Of a stretch of 64,000 bases of DNA, positions 1-10,593 are shown one piece after another. This stretch comes from Paenibacillus sp. JQZ6Y-1 (lineage in GTDB: Bacteria; Bacillota; Bacilli; Paenibacillales; Paenibacillaceae), in contig NZ_JBFDUZ010000007.1 in the NCBI RefSeq assembly GCF_040719145.1, forward strand, positions 32,791 to 96,790, in the 5' to 3' direction. Within the stretch, counting starts at the first letter, position 1; each line of letters starts with the position of its first letter. The notes under the pieces were generated by a model that worked only from the letters and a program-made list of their open reading frames with translations, ran no database searches and had not been told where the DNA came from. A program made the translations under genes and the position numbers.

Positions 1-397
1 CTTCTGGGGAAGTGATCGTCATCTGGGTGGAACCGTGGATAGGAAAATCCGGTGAGATTTCGCGGATCATTTTCACCAATCCCAGATCCTGTACGATCAC
101 GGCATCTACGCCTGCATCTACGCATGCGTCAATCAGTTCACGCGCATCGTCCAATTCATTTTCAAATACGAGAATGTTAAAGGTCAAAAATCCCTTTACA
201 CCATAGCTGTGCAAAAATGCCATAATCTCCGACAATTCGTCCATACGGAAATTGTTCGCACGTGCACGCGCGTTAAATTTTTCCACGCCAAAAAAGACTG
301 CGTCCGCCCCATTCGCTACCGCCGCCCGCATGCAGTCCCAGTCGCCAGCAGGCGCCAGAAGCTCCACGTCTTGTCTTTGTAATGCTGTATCAGTCAT
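1..397 (-). CDS. U32 family peptidase (5' part, cut by window edge)
   Basis: The reading frame runs from an ATG at 397 off the left edge, giving the first 132 residues. The protein opens with a leader followed by LLAPAGDWDCMRAAVANGAD and DAVFFGVEKFNAR, then NILVFENELDDA and a VDAVIVQDLGL segment. This is the typical start of the U32 'collagenase-like' peptidase family, whose members include YrrN/YrrO-type proteases and the RlhA/YegQ enzymes of RNA hydroxylation. A GGGAGG sequence lies 12 bases upstream of the ATG, a long but acceptable spacing. The C-terminal half is missing, so the subfamily and substrate cannot be decided here. Confidence 0.85.
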   Translation of the reverse strand, partial: MTDTALQRQDVELLAPAGDWDCMRAAVANGADAVFFGVEKFNARARANNFRMDELSEIMAFLHSYGVKGFLTFNILVFENELDDARELIDACVDAGVDAVIVQDLGLVKMIREISPDFPIHGSTQMTITSPE

Positions 398-470
398 GTA
401 GGTCAAGTTCCTCCCAAATTAAATTGCCCATTGATCGGACAATACGCTATTCACGGATGATGTCCGTTAC

Positions 471-503
471 ATTATAAAATGGAACACTGCGCATAGGCAG
501 TGT
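471..503 (-). promoter_or_regulatory. possible promoter and inverted repeat upstream of the U32 gene
   Basis: On the minus strand a perfect TATAAT lies at 476-471, about 75 bases before the U32 start, but the -35 region is poor. A 7-bp perfect inverted repeat, ACACTGC...GCAGTGT with a 6-base loop (484-503), sits between the -10 and the expected -35, where a repressor could block transcription. The rest of the 398-733 interval holds nothing else I can support. Confidence 0.35.
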
Positions 504-733
504 ATACGTCACACACTTTAAAATGATTCTAATCCAGTGTACCAGACCTGTAACCACGTATCTACCGTATCCTTTAAATTTGTATGAAAATATTCAGGAA
601 ATTTGCAGGCGTATGATCAGGATAGCTACAATAAATCATGAGGGATGACGGATCACGTACAGATAGGTAGGAATAAGTGCAAACCAACGATATTGGGACT
701 CTAATCGACGAGGACAAGGAGGCAACAGAAAAG

Positions 734-1174
734 ATGGCGACAACACTAGAACAGATTGAACAGTATGGAAGGCAGCAGGGCTGGTGGTATGATGATGCGC
801 ATCAGCCATACAGTGACGCGCTACGTGAACTGGGACTGGCAGAAAAGGATGAAGCGTTTATCTTTTTCTCTCATGCTGAAGATGGACCTACATTTTATGG
901 CGGTCGCGGGGAAATGTATCATTGGGGCTGGTTTATGCTGTATTCGAGTGACTTAAAGCTAGGCATGATGCGGGTACGAGAGATGGGTATACCTGAAGAG
1001 TATATTCCGCTGGATGGCTTTGTCGGAGATGGCGGATGTCTATACAATCGCCGTACGGGTCAGGTGCTGTATATAGAAGCAGGAGAAACGTTGCAGCAGT
1101 ATCTAGCAGGACAATTGCAGCCTCAATGGGATACCTTTGCCGATTATCTTGGCTGGTATTTTCAATTGGATTGA
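734..1174 (+). CDS. hypothetical protein, possibly SMI1/KNR4 (SUKH)-like
   Basis: A protein of 146 residues if translation begins at the ATG at 734, which has AAGGAGG 11 bases upstream. A GTG at 677 in the same frame would add 19 residues but has no SD sequence. There is no signal peptide or membrane segment. The body is acidic and aromatic, with a central FFSHAEDGPTFYGGRGE, then YIPLDGFVGDGGCLYNRRTG, and ends FADYLGWYFQLD. The alternation of short strands and the late G-D-G-G segment recall SMI1/KNR4-type (SUKH) proteins, which are often toxin-immunity proteins, but no toxin gene is adjacent and the match is only by eye. It stands alone between a divergent U32 gene and a convergent secreted-protein gene. 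Confidence 0.6.
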   Translation: MATTLEQIEQYGRQQGWWYDDAHQPYSDALRELGLAEKDEAFIFFSHAEDGPTFYGGRGEMYHWGWFMLYSSDLKLGMMRVREMGIPEEYIPLDGFVGDGGCLYNRRTGQVLYIEAGETLQQYLAGQLQPQWDTFADYLGWYFQLD

Positions 1175-1200
1175 TTACCAGTTCAAGTATCAAAGCATAC

Positions 1201-1250
1201 AAAAAAAGCTGACTGCATAGGAAATATTCCTGTAGCTAGTCAGCTTTTTT
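1201..1250. terminator. bidirectional intrinsic terminator
   Basis: AAAAAAGCTGACT pairs with AGTCAGCTTTTTT around a roughly 22-base loop. Because the A run and T run flank the stem, it can serve both the small plus-strand gene ending at 1174 and the minus-strand stalk-domain gene ending at 1346. Confidence 0.75.
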
Positions 1251-1345
1251 ATGTTACTCCTGTACGCATGCTATTGCATTCATGTCAGTAAGCGGTATGC
1301 AAGGCGATCTTTTGTCAGAAGTTCAAACACGCTGACAGTTCTCGC

Positions 1346-3274
1346 TTATTTCGCTGTCCAATTAAACGATGATAGCACCTTCGCTACTTCTGCCTGATGG
1401 GTAGCCGTATTGTTGGCATCATTCACTTCACTAGACAAAATAAATGTACGTTTGCCCTTGGTGAAGATGGTATAGGTGCCAGTATACGGCGCGTCATCAC
1501 TGTTGAAGGTAGCAGTAAACGTATATGCTGGAACACCTGCAAAAGTAGTTGGCTGTCCTTCGGATACTGTTGCTGTCGACGATGAACCAGTTCCACCGGA
1601 AGTCAGCGTGCTTTTCCAGTCCTGAACAGCTTGTTCCAACGAGCTGGAATTTTTGATTGTTACGTAGAAGCTACCACCCGTGTAGTAGTACGACACGCCA
1701 GTCGCATTATAATCGTTCCCTGCATCGCTCCAATAACGCGGAACTTGCAGACTGTATCCGTACGTCGTCGATGTACGAGTAATGGTCTTGGTACGGTCTT
1801 CGGAATAGTAATCAAGCGGCAGATGACCGAAGTTACTTTCCAATGTCTCAAAGTCTACTTTCATCGAACCGACCATTTGTTCAAATTCAGAAGCGGTTTG
1901 TGGGTTCTCGGTAAGACCGCTGTATTCAAAGTAGTACCGATAATCGCCCTGCTGAATCAGCACTTCGTACTCGGTATACCATTCATCGTTGCCATACATG
2001 TATTGCATTTCGTTAATAACAGCATCGTGACCGTCGATCTGACGCTCCGTTGTTCCGATATAGCGATAATGATCAGTAGTGAAATTCTGGTCAAACCAGC
2101 TACGAATATCCTGTGACCAGTTTTGCACCGTTGATCCCGCCGGAACGCTGTATACGCCGAATTTGGCATACGATTCATCTTTATTGGTTGCTTCGTCGGA
2201 ATCATCGCTGACCGACCAATTGCTCGGCAGATTAACAGAAATGCCGTACTCCTCATTCGAGAAGACTTCTCCCGATTCCTCGGAATCGCTATCTTCGGCG
2301 ATATCTTCGGCTTTGTCGTCTGCACTGTTGAAGGACAATTGGAACGAATTGAGCAACGCTTGATTCTCGTTAAAATCTTTGTACGAGTATGCCTGTGAAT
2401 CGGCGTACATCACAAAGTACAGGTAGCCATTGCCTGCATACAGTCTTGTTTCCGACAAATAGCCGTCTGTCGTTTTGCTGATTACGCGTGCATACGTGCC
2501 ATTGGAGCCGTTGACGATCTGCTGATCAAGGATTGTCTCATCCAGAGACTTCGTATAGCTCACCAATTCGTCCAGCAGATCATCCGAGTCTGCCTGTGTA
2601 TAGACAGAACCAGTAACGGTATCCGGCTCGACCGCGACTTGCAGCAGATAGGTGCCTTCCGTATTCATAAAGTTGGCAACGGTCGCATTGGAACCACCGA
2701 GATAGGTTAAATCTTCGGGGTAATTGATGGACCATTGGTACTTGCTGTCACCAACACGCGTTTTATCCGCATGCTGTGTAGCGCTATCGCCGCTGCCAGA
2801 CTGTGCTTCTGATGCAGGCAATGTCACTACGATCTGACCGGAGATGACTTTCATTTTACCGCCGATACCTTCGGTCAGCGGACGCAAGGGAACCATTAAG
2901 GTGCCGAGTCGCATAACTGGTGCCGCAGGCAATGTCACTTTTTTTCCGTTAACAGTAGCGACCTTACTGCCGATCTTCATGGAAATAACGTGCTTGCCAG
3001 AGGTCAGTTGAATGACATTTTCATCGTGCAATTCAACTTTGGCACCGAATGCGCGTGAGAACAGACCCAATTGAACCATCATCGTACCGTCTGCTTCATA
3101 TGGCTTGATGATCGTCTGCTTATCGCCGTTAATAGTTGCAGATGTACTGCCTTTTTTTAATTTTAATTCCAGTAGTTCGGCTGCCGAAGCAGTGCCGACT
3201 CCGGCGTAGGAAGTTGCCACAGTAATCCCGGCTGCCAATAAGCCAGTTGTGGTCATACGCATCCATTTATTCAT
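1346..3274 (-). CDS. secreted stalk-domain (copper amine oxidase N-terminal-like) protein with three repeated modules
   Basis: A 642-residue exported protein. Residues 1-32 form a signal peptide ending in ASA. Residues about 35-153 form a copper-amine-oxidase N-terminal ('stalk') domain, recognisable from VNGKKVTLPAAPVMRLGTLM and VPLRPLTEGIGG, which in Paenibacillus often sits on surface or wall-associated proteins. Three modules of about 140 residues follow, at roughly 177-316, 341-474 and 502-638. Each begins with a 'Y-x-(W/I/L)-S-(I/V/L)-x-(Y/L/V)-P' strand and ends with a helix leading into a 'S-F/M-x-(L/V/W)' strand. This resembles the PsbP/Mog1-like fold, by inspection only. An acidic Asp/Glu/Ser linker (about 318-338) joins modules one and two. 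The gene starts 57 bp after the HtrA-type protease gene, so the two are probably co-transcribed. Substrate and role are unknown. Confidence 0.75.
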   Translation of the reverse strand: MNKWMRMTTTGLLAAGITVATSYAGVGTASAAELLELKLKKGSTSATINGDKQTIIKPYEADGTMMVQLGLFSRAFGAKVELHDENVIQLTSGKHVISMKIGSKVATVNGKKVTLPAAPVMRLGTLMVPLRPLTEGIGGKMKVISGQIVVTLPASEAQSGSGDSATQHADKTRVGDSKYQWSINYPEDLTYLGGSNATVANFMNTEGTYLLQVAVEPDTVTGSVYTQADSDDLLDELVSYTKSLDETILDQQIVNGSNGTYARVISKTTDGYLSETRLYAGNGYLYFVMYADSQAYSYKDFNENQALLNSFQLSFNSADDKAEDIAEDSDSEESGEVFSNEEYGISVNLPSNWSVSDDSDEATNKDESYAKFGVYSVPAGSTVQNWSQDIRSWFDQNFTTDHYRYIGTTERQIDGHDAVINEMQYMYGNDEWYTEYEVLIQQGDYRYYFEYSGLTENPQTASEFEQMVGSMKVDFETLESNFGHLPLDYYSEDRTKTITRTSTTYGYSLQVPRYWSDAGNDYNATGVSYYYTGGSFYVTIKNSSSLEQAVQDWKSTLTSGGTGSSSTATVSEGQPTTFAGVPAYTFTATFNSDDAPYTGTYTIFTKGKRTFILSSEVNDANNTATHQAEVAKVLSSFNWTAK

Positions 3275-3330
3275 TCTATATCCTCATTTCTATAATCAAA
3301 GTGGAGGGTGAAGCATAAAAGGAAGCCGTA

Positions 3331-4500
3331 TTATTCGCCAGAATCCGAATCGGAAGAAGTTGCTGTAGTCGCCACTGCATCCGTTAGCTGCGATTGCGTC
3401 AATTTCACGCTACGTGTAACGATATCGCCGTTAGACTGCATCGTCAGCTTGATCATATCGCCCGGTTTGTAAGAGCGGAATAGTTCGTTCAGATCGACCA
3501 CAGTATGCACCCGCTTGCCATTCACGCTGTACAGAATATCGCCTTCTTTGATGCCTGCTTTTTTGGCATTGGCGGAATGAACAGAAACGACTGTTAGTGC
3601 ATCATTGGTTGGCATACCGATCAATGCGTCATCGCTCTCTTTCAATTCCAGACCGATGGAAGCTCGTTTGACAGTTCCATATTTGCTCAATTGATTGATA
3701 ATATATTGCACCGTGTCTGCTGGAATCGTAAATCCAAGATTATCAACGCCCAGTGCTTCATATTTCATCGTATTGATACCGATCACTTTGCCGTCCATAT
3801 TGATCAATGGACCACCGCTGTTACCGGGGTTGATCGCTGCATCGGTTTGCAGCAAATAGTAGGACGCATCTACCGCACGGTTTACACCACTAATAATGCC
3901 GGATGTCGCTGTATTGCGAAGCGATAAGGACAACGGTGTACCGATGGCGATGACTTGCTCGCCCACTTGTGGCTTTTCACTGCTGGACACAAATGAGGCT
4001 TTTTTCAGCCCAGTGGCGTTAATTTTGACCAATGCTAGATCGCTGACTGTATCGCTATAAAATTCTTTAACAATATAAGTTTTGCTTTGTCCGTTCGCTT
4101 CGGAGGTGATCACTTTTGCTCCCGGCTCCATGCTGTCGATAACGTGCGCATTGGTAACAATCCAGCCGTCAGAAGAAATGATCACGCCGGAACCAAAAGC
4201 GATACCCGGATCGCTAGGTTCGGAACCACTGCCATCGTCTTCACTAGAACCGGAGCCACTTTCCGCTTGAATCGCAGCGGCTGTAGGCACACCAACAATC
4301 CCGACAACGGATGGTGAGATACGGGAAATAATCTTGGTATATCCGGCACCTGCGGATGCACCATATTGCGGTGCAGTGTATGTATAGCCGGAAACGGATG
4401 CTGCTGCCGAAGACACGGTAGCAAAAGGCACAGAACCAATCAGGGTAGTACCGGCGAGCACAAATGCGGATAATGGGATATGGAGTTTTTTCAAATTCAT
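3331..4500 (-). CDS. secreted HtrA/DegP-type serine protease with PDZ domain
   Basis: A 389-residue trypsin-fold protease of the HtrA family, expected to cleave misfolded or exposed segments of extracytoplasmic proteins. The triad is visible as His119 (TNAH), Asp154 (VSDLAL) and Ser228 (GNSGG), with a standard spacing. A PDZ domain spans about 283-365 and includes AGIKEGDILYSVNGKRV. The N-terminus is a cleavable-looking signal peptide (residues 1-34) followed by a low-complexity Ser/Glu/Asp stretch (78-97). It has no cytoplasmic domain and single anchor as in Bacillus HtrA/HtrB, so it is probably released or wall-associated. It leads a likely two-gene operon with the stalk-domain protein. The tail is rich in Ser/Asp. 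Confidence 0.88.
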   Translation of the reverse strand: MNLKKLHIPLSAFVLAGTTLIGSVPFATVSSAAASVSGYTYTAPQYGASAGAGYTKIISRISPSVVGIVGVPTAAAIQAESGSGSSEDDGSGSEPSDPGIAFGSGVIISSDGWIVTNAHVIDSMEPGAKVITSEANGQSKTYIVKEFYSDTVSDLALVKINATGLKKASFVSSSEKPQVGEQVIAIGTPLSLSLRNTATSGIISGVNRAVDASYYLLQTDAAINPGNSGGPLINMDGKVIGINTMKYEALGVDNLGFTIPADTVQYIINQLSKYGTVKRASIGLELKESDDALIGMPTNDALTVVSVHSANAKKAGIKEGDILYSVNGKRVHTVVDLNELFRSYKPGDMIKLTMQSNGDIVTRSVKLTQSQLTDAVATTATSSDSDSGE

Positions 4501-4900
4501 CCAGCCTTTCTGTAGTTGCGTGCATATATATTCATATAACCCTGAAACAAAGGTTCAGTAAACGAAGCAAGTTACCATGTCATGATTTTTTCTGTAAAAA
4601 ACTTGTATTCTCAATGTAACATATTACACAGAGTTGTAACAATTACCGAGCCACGTTATTTGCTGAAATGTTGAGTAAAGAATCTCTATCGTAGTAAGCA
4701 AGCCTAGTATGGACAACTATCATACGTTCATTATGTAAATCGCAAAGGGATGGACGTTCGCTCTGGAAATCCATCCTTCTGCGCAAGACAGATTGTTTCA
4801 CTGCCATATGTCATACTTCGTACTTTCTACTTCTACACAAACTTCCGAACGATCCTACAACAGCTTCTATTCTACTGTTAGAACCCTATACAGTACAACC
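4501..4900. other. intergenic region between uvrA end and the HtrA gene start
   Basis: No gene is supported. A hairpin with 14-base arms at 4741-4754 and 4770-4783 (12 of 14 pairs, core GGATGGA/TCCATCC) lies 120-160 bases after the uvrA stop. It may end uvrA transcription, although no clear T run follows it. The 230 bases before the HtrA start must hold its promoter, but I see no convincing -35/-10 pair. Confidence 0.4.
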
Positions 4901-7762
4901 TCAGACTTGGCTGCTTTCCAGTTCGCGGCTACGCACGGTATCGCGCTCTAGAATAGGTTTCAGATAGTGCCCAGTGTAAGAACCGTTTACTTTGGCAATG
5001 TCTTCCGGCGTACCAGAAGCAAGAATGGTACCACCGCCGCTGCCGCCTTCTGGACCAAGGTCGATCAAGTAATCCGCCGTTTTGATCACATCCAAGTTAT
5101 GCTCGATGACCAGTACTGTTTCGCCGGAATCGACCAGACGTTGCAGTACTTGCAGCAGGCGGTCAATATCGTCGACATGCAGACCGGTTGTCGGCTCATC
5201 AAGGATATAGATCGTTTTACCAGTGCTGCGACGATGCAATTCCGAAGCCAGCTTCACGCGCTGGGCTTCACCACCGGACAACGTCGTTGCCGGTTGACCA
5301 AGCTTCACATAACCGAGACCTACATCCAGCAGCGTTTGCAGCTTGCGGTGGATACGCGGCAGGTTCTGGAAGAACTCGACGCCATCTTCGATAGTCATTT
5401 CCAGTACATCGGCGATATTGCGATTTTTGTACTTCACTTCCAGCGTTTCGCGGTTGTAGCGTTGACCTTTACATACCTCACAAGGCACATAGACGTCTGG
5501 CAGGAAGTGCATCTCGATTTTGATAATACCGTCGCCACGGCAAGCTTCGCAGCGTCCGCCTTTGATGTTGAAGCTGAATCGACCTTTTTTGTAGCCGCGC
5601 ACTTTGGCTTCATTGGTCTGAGCAAACAGATCGCGAATATCATCAAATACACCGGTATACGTTGCTGGGTTAGAACGCGGAGTACGTCCGATTGGCGACT
5701 GGTCAATATCAATGACTTTGTCGACATGCTCTAGACCACGAATTTCACGGTACTGACCCGGAATCACGCGTGCTTTGTTCAGATCGCGTGCCAGCGTTTT
5801 GTACAAAATCTCATTAACGAGTGTGGATTTACCGGAACCGGATACACCAGTCACAGCAGTAAATACGCCGATAGGAATTTTTACGTTGACGTTTTTCAAG
5901 TTATTTTCCTTGGCGCCACGAACTTCCAACCAGCGATCGCCCGGCTTACGGCGTTGTAGTGGCACTGGAATGAACTTGCGTCCGCTTAAATATTGACCGG
6001 TCAGTGATTCGGGGTGCTCCATAATCTCGGTCGGTGTACCTTCAGCAATGACCTGTCCACCATGAATCCCCGCGCCCGGACCAATATCAATAATATGATC
6101 GGCTGCCATCATGGTATCTTCGTCATGTTCCACCACGATCAGCGTATTGCCAAGATCGCGCATATGCTCCAATGTCTTGATCAGACGATCATTATCGCGC
6201 TGATGTAGACCGATACTCGGCTCATCCAAAATATACAGTACGCCAGTCAGACTCGAACCGATCTGGGTAGCGAGACGAATCCGCTGTGCTTCACCACCGG
6301 ATAATGTTCCGGCTGCACGTGCCATCGTCAAATAATCCAGACCAACGTTCACAAGGAAGCCGAGACGGCTAACGATCTCTTTGAGGATCAGGCGCGCAAT
6401 GCTTCGTTCTTTTTCACTCAATTCGATCTCTTGGAAGAAACGAAGCGAATCGTGAATCGGCAGATCCGTCACATCGGAGATGTTTTTGCTATCTACTGTA
6501 ACTGCCAGCACATCGCGCTTCAGACGCTTGCCTTTACATACCGGACAAGGCTTGGCACTCATATACCCTTCGATATATTCACGCATGCTGTCGGACGACG
6601 TATCTTTGTAACGACGCTCCAGATTGGGAATAATACCTTCAAATACAACCTGAGCTTCCTTCGTACGACCAAAATCGCTCTCATAGCGGAAACGGATCTT
6701 TTGCCCATCCGAGCCATTCAGAATCAGATTATGCTGTTCTGCGGTCAATTCCGATACAGGTACATCGGTTGGGATGTTGTAATGCTGGCAGACAGATTTT
6801 AGGAATTGCGGATAGTAGTTGGACAAGCCACCGCTCCACGCTTGATACGCACCGTCTTCAATCGTTTTGCTGCGATCCGGTACAAGTAGATCAGGATCGA
6901 CCACCATACGGATACCAAGACCATCACACTCTGGGCATGCACCGAACGGGCTGTTGAATGAGAACATACGCGGAGACAGCTCTTCCATACTGAATCCACA
7001 GATTGGGCAGGCAAAGTTAGAACTGAAACGCAGCTCTTCCTGACCAATAATGTCGACCAGCAGCTGACCGCCGGACATTTTCAATGCCATTTCGATAGAG
7101 TCAGCGAGACGAACAGCTACGTCTTCTTTGATGACGATACGGTCAACGACCACTTCAATCGTATGTTTTTTGTTCTTTTCCAATTGAATATCTTCGGACA
7201 AATCGCGCAGTTCACCATCGACTCGTACACGGACAAAGCCCTGTTTGGAAATCTCGGTAAAGACGCTTTTATGCTCGCCTTTACGTCCAGAAATGATCGG
7301 TGCCAGAATCTGCAAACGAGTCTTTTCTGGGTATTCCATAATCCGATCTACCATTTGCTCAACGGTCTGCGATGTAATCTCTACGCCGTGATCGGGGCAA
7401 TGCGGATGACCGACCCGAGCATATAACAAACGCAAATAGTCATAAATCTCTGTTACCGTTCCGACAGTGGAACGTGGGTTACGACTGGTCGTCTTCTGGT
7501 CAATCGAGATTGCTGGGGACAGACCATCGATAGAATCGACATCCGGCTTGTCCATTTGACCGAGGAATTGACGAGCGTATGCGGACAATGATTCCACATA
7601 ACGACGCTGCCCCTCCGCATAGATTGTGTCAAACGCCAGTGACGATTTGCCCGATCCGCTCAGACCGGTTAGCACGACAAAGCTGTCGCGCGGAATGCTA
7701 ATATCGATATTTTTCAAGTTATGCGCGCGTGCGCCTTTAATATCAATGAATTTATTCGACAA
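4901..7762 (-). CDS. uvrA: UvrA, excinuclease ABC damage-recognition subunit
   Basis: UvrA scans DNA as a dimer, loads UvrB at bulky lesions and dissociates before UvrC cuts. The protein shows two ABC ATPase halves. The first has Walker A GLSGSGKS and signature [12 protein letters not shown]; the second has Walker A GVSGSGKS and signature [12 protein letters not shown]. It also has the zinc-binding CPICG...CPEC and CEAC...CEVC clusters. I choose the TTG at 7762 as start (953 residues), because GGAGG lies 9 bases upstream. The TTG at 7771 abuts the SD and is unlikely. It follows uvrB by 184 bp on the same strand and is probably transcribed from the SOS-type promoter in front of uvrB. Length is normal for the family. 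Confidence 0.97.
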   Translation of the reverse strand: MSNKFIDIKGARAHNLKNIDISIPRDSFVVLTGLSGSGKSSLAFDTIYAEGQRRYVESLSAYARQFLGQMDKPDVDSIDGLSPAISIDQKTTSRNPRSTVGTVTEIYDYLRLLYARVGHPHCPDHGVEITSQTVEQMVDRIMEYPEKTRLQILAPIISGRKGEHKSVFTEISKQGFVRVRVDGELRDLSEDIQLEKNKKHTIEVVVDRIVIKEDVAVRLADSIEMALKMSGGQLLVDIIGQEELRFSSNFACPICGFSMEELSPRMFSFNSPFGACPECDGLGIRMVVDPDLLVPDRSKTIEDGAYQAWSGGLSNYYPQFLKSVCQHYNIPTDVPVSELTAEQHNLILNGSDGQKIRFRYESDFGRTKEAQVVFEGIIPNLERRYKDTSSDSMREYIEGYMSAKPCPVCKGKRLKRDVLAVTVDSKNISDVTDLPIHDSLRFFQEIELSEKERSIARLILKEIVSRLGFLVNVGLDYLTMARAAGTLSGGEAQRIRLATQIGSSLTGVLYILDEPSIGLHQRDNDRLIKTLEHMRDLGNTLIVVEHDEDTMMAADHIIDIGPGAGIHGGQVIAEGTPTEIMEHPESLTGQYLSGRKFIPVPLQRRKPGDRWLEVRGAKENNLKNVNVKIPIGVFTAVTGVSGSGKSTLVNEILYKTLARDLNKARVIPGQYREIRGLEHVDKVIDIDQSPIGRTPRSNPATYTGVFDDIRDLFAQTNEAKVRGYKKGRFSFNIKGGRCEACRGDGIIKIEMHFLPDVYVPCEVCKGQRYNRETLEVKYKNRNIADVLEMTIEDGVEFFQNLPRIHRKLQTLLDVGLGYVKLGQPATTLSGGEAQRVKLASELHRRSTGKTIYILDEPTTGLHVDDIDRLLQVLQRLVDSGETVLVIEHNLDVIKTADYLIDLGPEGGSGGGTILASGTPEDIAKVNGSYTGHYLKPILERDTVRSRELESSQV

Positions 7763-7946
7763 GGAATCCAACCTCCATATCCGGTGCTTCCGGAGTAATC
7801 AAAACCTGTTCCGGTATTCACCGGTATTATCAGGGTCGCTGTCAACACGCAGCGCATAAAGCATTCATCTATGATAAAGGTTGCCGGACATGCCGCCCTG
7901 ACGGAAAGCATATCCAACAACCTCTGAAAGTAAAACTTGTTATACG

Positions 7947-9947
7947 TTAACTCATCTCCGCTTTCAATTCCAATACAGCATCGCGCAATTCAGCAGCACG
8001 TTCAAACTGCAATTCTTTGGCTGCCGTCTTCATCTCGCCTTCCAAACGTTCGATCAGAGCGATCCGATCGCGCTTGGACATCTTCGCCTTGGACGCTTCC
8101 GCCATATAGTTCGCTTTGCCCTCGGCGACTTTGGTCGCTTCGATGACATCGCGGACTTTTTTGCGAATCGTTTGCGGGGTAATGCCATGTTCTTCGTTAT
8201 ACGCAATTTGGATACTGCGGCGACGCTCTGTCTCGCGAATCGCATTCGCCATGGAATCGGTCACTTTATCACCGTACATAATGACTCGACCTTCCGAGTT
8301 ACGCGCAGCCCGTCCAATCGTCTGAATCAAGGAGCGTTCGGAACGTAAGAAGCCTTCTTTGTCGGCATCCAGAATCGTAACGAGCGATACTTCTGGTAAA
8401 TCCAAACCTTCCCGCAGCAAGTTGATCCCGACCAATACATGGAATGTACCAAGACGCAGATCACGCAAAATCGACATCCGTTCTAGCGTTTTGATGTCGG
8501 AGTGCATATAGCGAACTTTGATGCCAACTTCCTTGAGATAATCGGTCAGATCTTCCGACATCTTCTTGGTTAGTGTGGTCACCAACACACGCTCGTCTTT
8601 TTCAATGCGTATCCGAATCTCACTGATCAGATCATCAATCTGTCCTTTGGTTGGACGGACTTCAATAATCGGATCAAGCAGACCAGTTGGGCGAATAATC
8701 TGCTGGGTCATTGTCTCGCAATGTTCCAGCTCATACGGTCCCGGTGTCGCCGAAACGAACACCACTTGACCTACCTTTTCCTCAAATTCTTCGAACTTGA
8801 GCGGACGATTATCCAGCGCCGATGGTAAACGGAAGCCATGATCGACCAGTACATTTTTACGCGCTTGGTCACCGTTGTACATCGCCCGAATCTGCGGCAA
8901 TGTCACATGCGACTCGTCGATGACAACGAGCATGTCATCTGGGAAATAATCCAGCAGCGTGTACGGGGTATCGCCACGTTCCCGGAATGTCAGCGGACCA
9001 GAATAGTTCTCAATCCCTGAGCAGAATCCGATTTCCTTCATCATCTCAATATCGTAACGCGTACGTTGTTCCAGCCGCTGCGCTTCCAGCAGTTTGCCTT
9101 CTTCGCGGAATTTCTCCAACTGCTGTTCCAGTTCACGCTCGATATTCTTAATCGCTACCCGCATCGTTTCTTCTTTGGTTACAAAGTGAGATGCTGGGAA
9201 AATAGCGATATGATCGCGCTCGCCAACCAGCTCGCCGGTTAACACATCAATCTCCGTAATGCGTTCAATCTCATCGCCGAACAATTCGATCCGAACTGCC
9301 TGCTCGCCGCGCGATGCTGGGAAAATCTCAATCACATCACCGCGCACGCGGAATGTACCACGGACAAAGTTAATATCATTGCGCTGATACTGAATATCGA
9401 CCAGACGCGCCAATATCTCATTCCGAGACTTCTCCATACCGACACGTAAAGACAGCAACATGCCTCCGTAATCCTGTGGAGAACCGAGACCATAGATGCA
9501 CGACACACTGGCAACAATGATCACGTCACGACGTTCAAACAGCGAACTGGTTGCGGAGTGACGCAGCTTGTCGATCTCTTCATTGATGCTGGAGTCTTTT
9601 TCGATATACGTATCGGAGGAAGGAATATACGCCTCCGGCTGATAATAATCATAATAACTAACAAAATAATCAACGGAGTTGTTTGGGAAAAACTCCTTGA
9701 ACTCACTGGCAAGCTGAGCAGCCAGCGTCTTATTATGTGCAATAACCAAAGTAGGTCGTTGCAGCTTAGCAATCGTCTGGGCAATCGTAAACGTCTTACC
9801 CGTACCGGTGGCACCAAGCAGCGTCTGATACTTCTCACCATTGTGAATCCCATCGACCAATTCTACAATCGCATTAGGCTGATCGCCCTGCGGGGAAAAT
9901 TCCGACTCTATCTCGAATTTCTTGGAGCTGACAACAATATCGTTCAT
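7947..9947 (-). CDS. uvrB: UvrB, excinuclease ABC helicase-like subunit
   Basis: UvrB verifies the lesion handed over by UvrA and recruits UvrC. The 666 residues show Walker A GATGTGKT (about 44-51), the beta-hairpin region beginning [10 protein letters not shown], the motif II box DESH, the motif VI region QTIGRAARN, and a C-terminal UVR domain ([22 protein letters not shown]) that contacts UvrC. Length is standard. The ATG at 9947 has only a weak SD (AGGG). It is the first gene of the uvrB-uvrA pair. Its nearest good promoter is about 460 bases upstream, which leaves an unusually long leader. Confidence 0.97.
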   Translation of the reverse strand: MNDIVVSSKKFEIESEFSPQGDQPNAIVELVDGIHNGEKYQTLLGATGTGKTFTIAQTIAKLQRPTLVIAHNKTLAAQLASEFKEFFPNNSVDYFVSYYDYYQPEAYIPSSDTYIEKDSSINEEIDKLRHSATSSLFERRDVIIVASVSCIYGLGSPQDYGGMLLSLRVGMEKSRNEILARLVDIQYQRNDINFVRGTFRVRGDVIEIFPASRGEQAVRIELFGDEIERITEIDVLTGELVGERDHIAIFPASHFVTKEETMRVAIKNIERELEQQLEKFREEGKLLEAQRLEQRTRYDIEMMKEIGFCSGIENYSGPLTFRERGDTPYTLLDYFPDDMLVVIDESHVTLPQIRAMYNGDQARKNVLVDHGFRLPSALDNRPLKFEEFEEKVGQVVFVSATPGPYELEHCETMTQQIIRPTGLLDPIIEVRPTKGQIDDLISEIRIRIEKDERVLVTTLTKKMSEDLTDYLKEVGIKVRYMHSDIKTLERMSILRDLRLGTFHVLVGINLLREGLDLPEVSLVTILDADKEGFLRSERSLIQTIGRAARNSEGRVIMYGDKVTDSMANAIRETERRRSIQIAYNEEHGITPQTIRKKVRDVIEATKVAEGKANYMAEASKAKMSKRDRIALIERLEGEMKTAAKELQFERAAELRDAVLELKAEMS

Positions 9948-10398
9948 TGCCCTGCATCACCCTATCGTCTAAAATATATAGTACGTTTGCCCGATAATAA
10001 CAAAAGAGACCGTTCTTGCGAATGTCCGGCATCTATACTTTACCCAGCCTTGGCTGTGCTGGCACATCCACAATGAATCAATCTCTATCATACCCATCGG
10101 AGTTACGCACCAAAGACCGCTTCTACGCCCAACAACACGATTTTCAGTACATAGATATCGCGTGTTGACGGTCACGGCAAAAAACCAATTTTATTTTCCT
10201 TCGTCTTCCTATTGTTGGACGCTATAATTGGTTAAATAGATATAAATTATAATTCCCGCCATCGCGTCTTCAACAAGCAAAGATAGCAATGCGGGATAAC
10301 GTAAAAAACGATCACGACAGCAGCATAATATGTTGCGTTTCACCCTGATCTGGAGGTGTGGAAAAACCACAGGATGTAACCATTTATATAGTCAAATA
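9948..10398 (-). other. long untranslated leader of uvrB (no gene seen)
   Basis: About 450 bases lie between the SOS-type promoter and the uvrB start. Short open frames exist but have no SD sequences or family resemblance. A second weak promoter-like pair on the minus strand (TTGAAG, 16 bases, TATAAT around 10250-10280) could give a shorter transcript. I see no strong hairpin that would identify a known riboswitch. Confidence 0.4.
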
Positions 10399-10412
10399 AG
10401 AATGTTTGTTCC
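10399..10412 (-). promoter_or_regulatory. LexA (SOS) box upstream of uvrBA
   Basis: The minus-strand sequence GGAACAAACATTCT fits the Bacillus-type SOS box CGAACRNRYGTTYC at 11 of 14 positions, with both half-sites recognisable. It begins 5 bases after the -10 hexamer of the promoter at 10418-10446, so bound LexA would block transcription. That uvrBA is SOS-controlled in Bacillus is established; its use here is inferred from position and sequence. Confidence 0.7.
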
Positions 10413-10417
10413 CTTCT

Positions 10418-10446
10418 ATTATACTCGTACCATACCATTTATGCAA
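10418..10446 (-). promoter_or_regulatory. sigma-A promoter of uvrB-uvrA
   Basis: On the minus strand TTGCAT (10446-10441) and TATAAT (10423-10418) are separated by exactly 17 bases. It points to uvrB and is followed directly by the SOS box. Confidence 0.75.
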
Positions 10447-10593
10447 TTGAAACAAGGTCTGTAAACGACATTTTTTTCAATTTTTTTCATACAAGCAGTT
10501 GCGCAATGTGGCTGGCTGGAACGGGAGCATTTCCACATTCTCCCTGCCTCCAGCGCCGATCAGCTTCCCGTACGCAGAACAGGAGATGGATAC

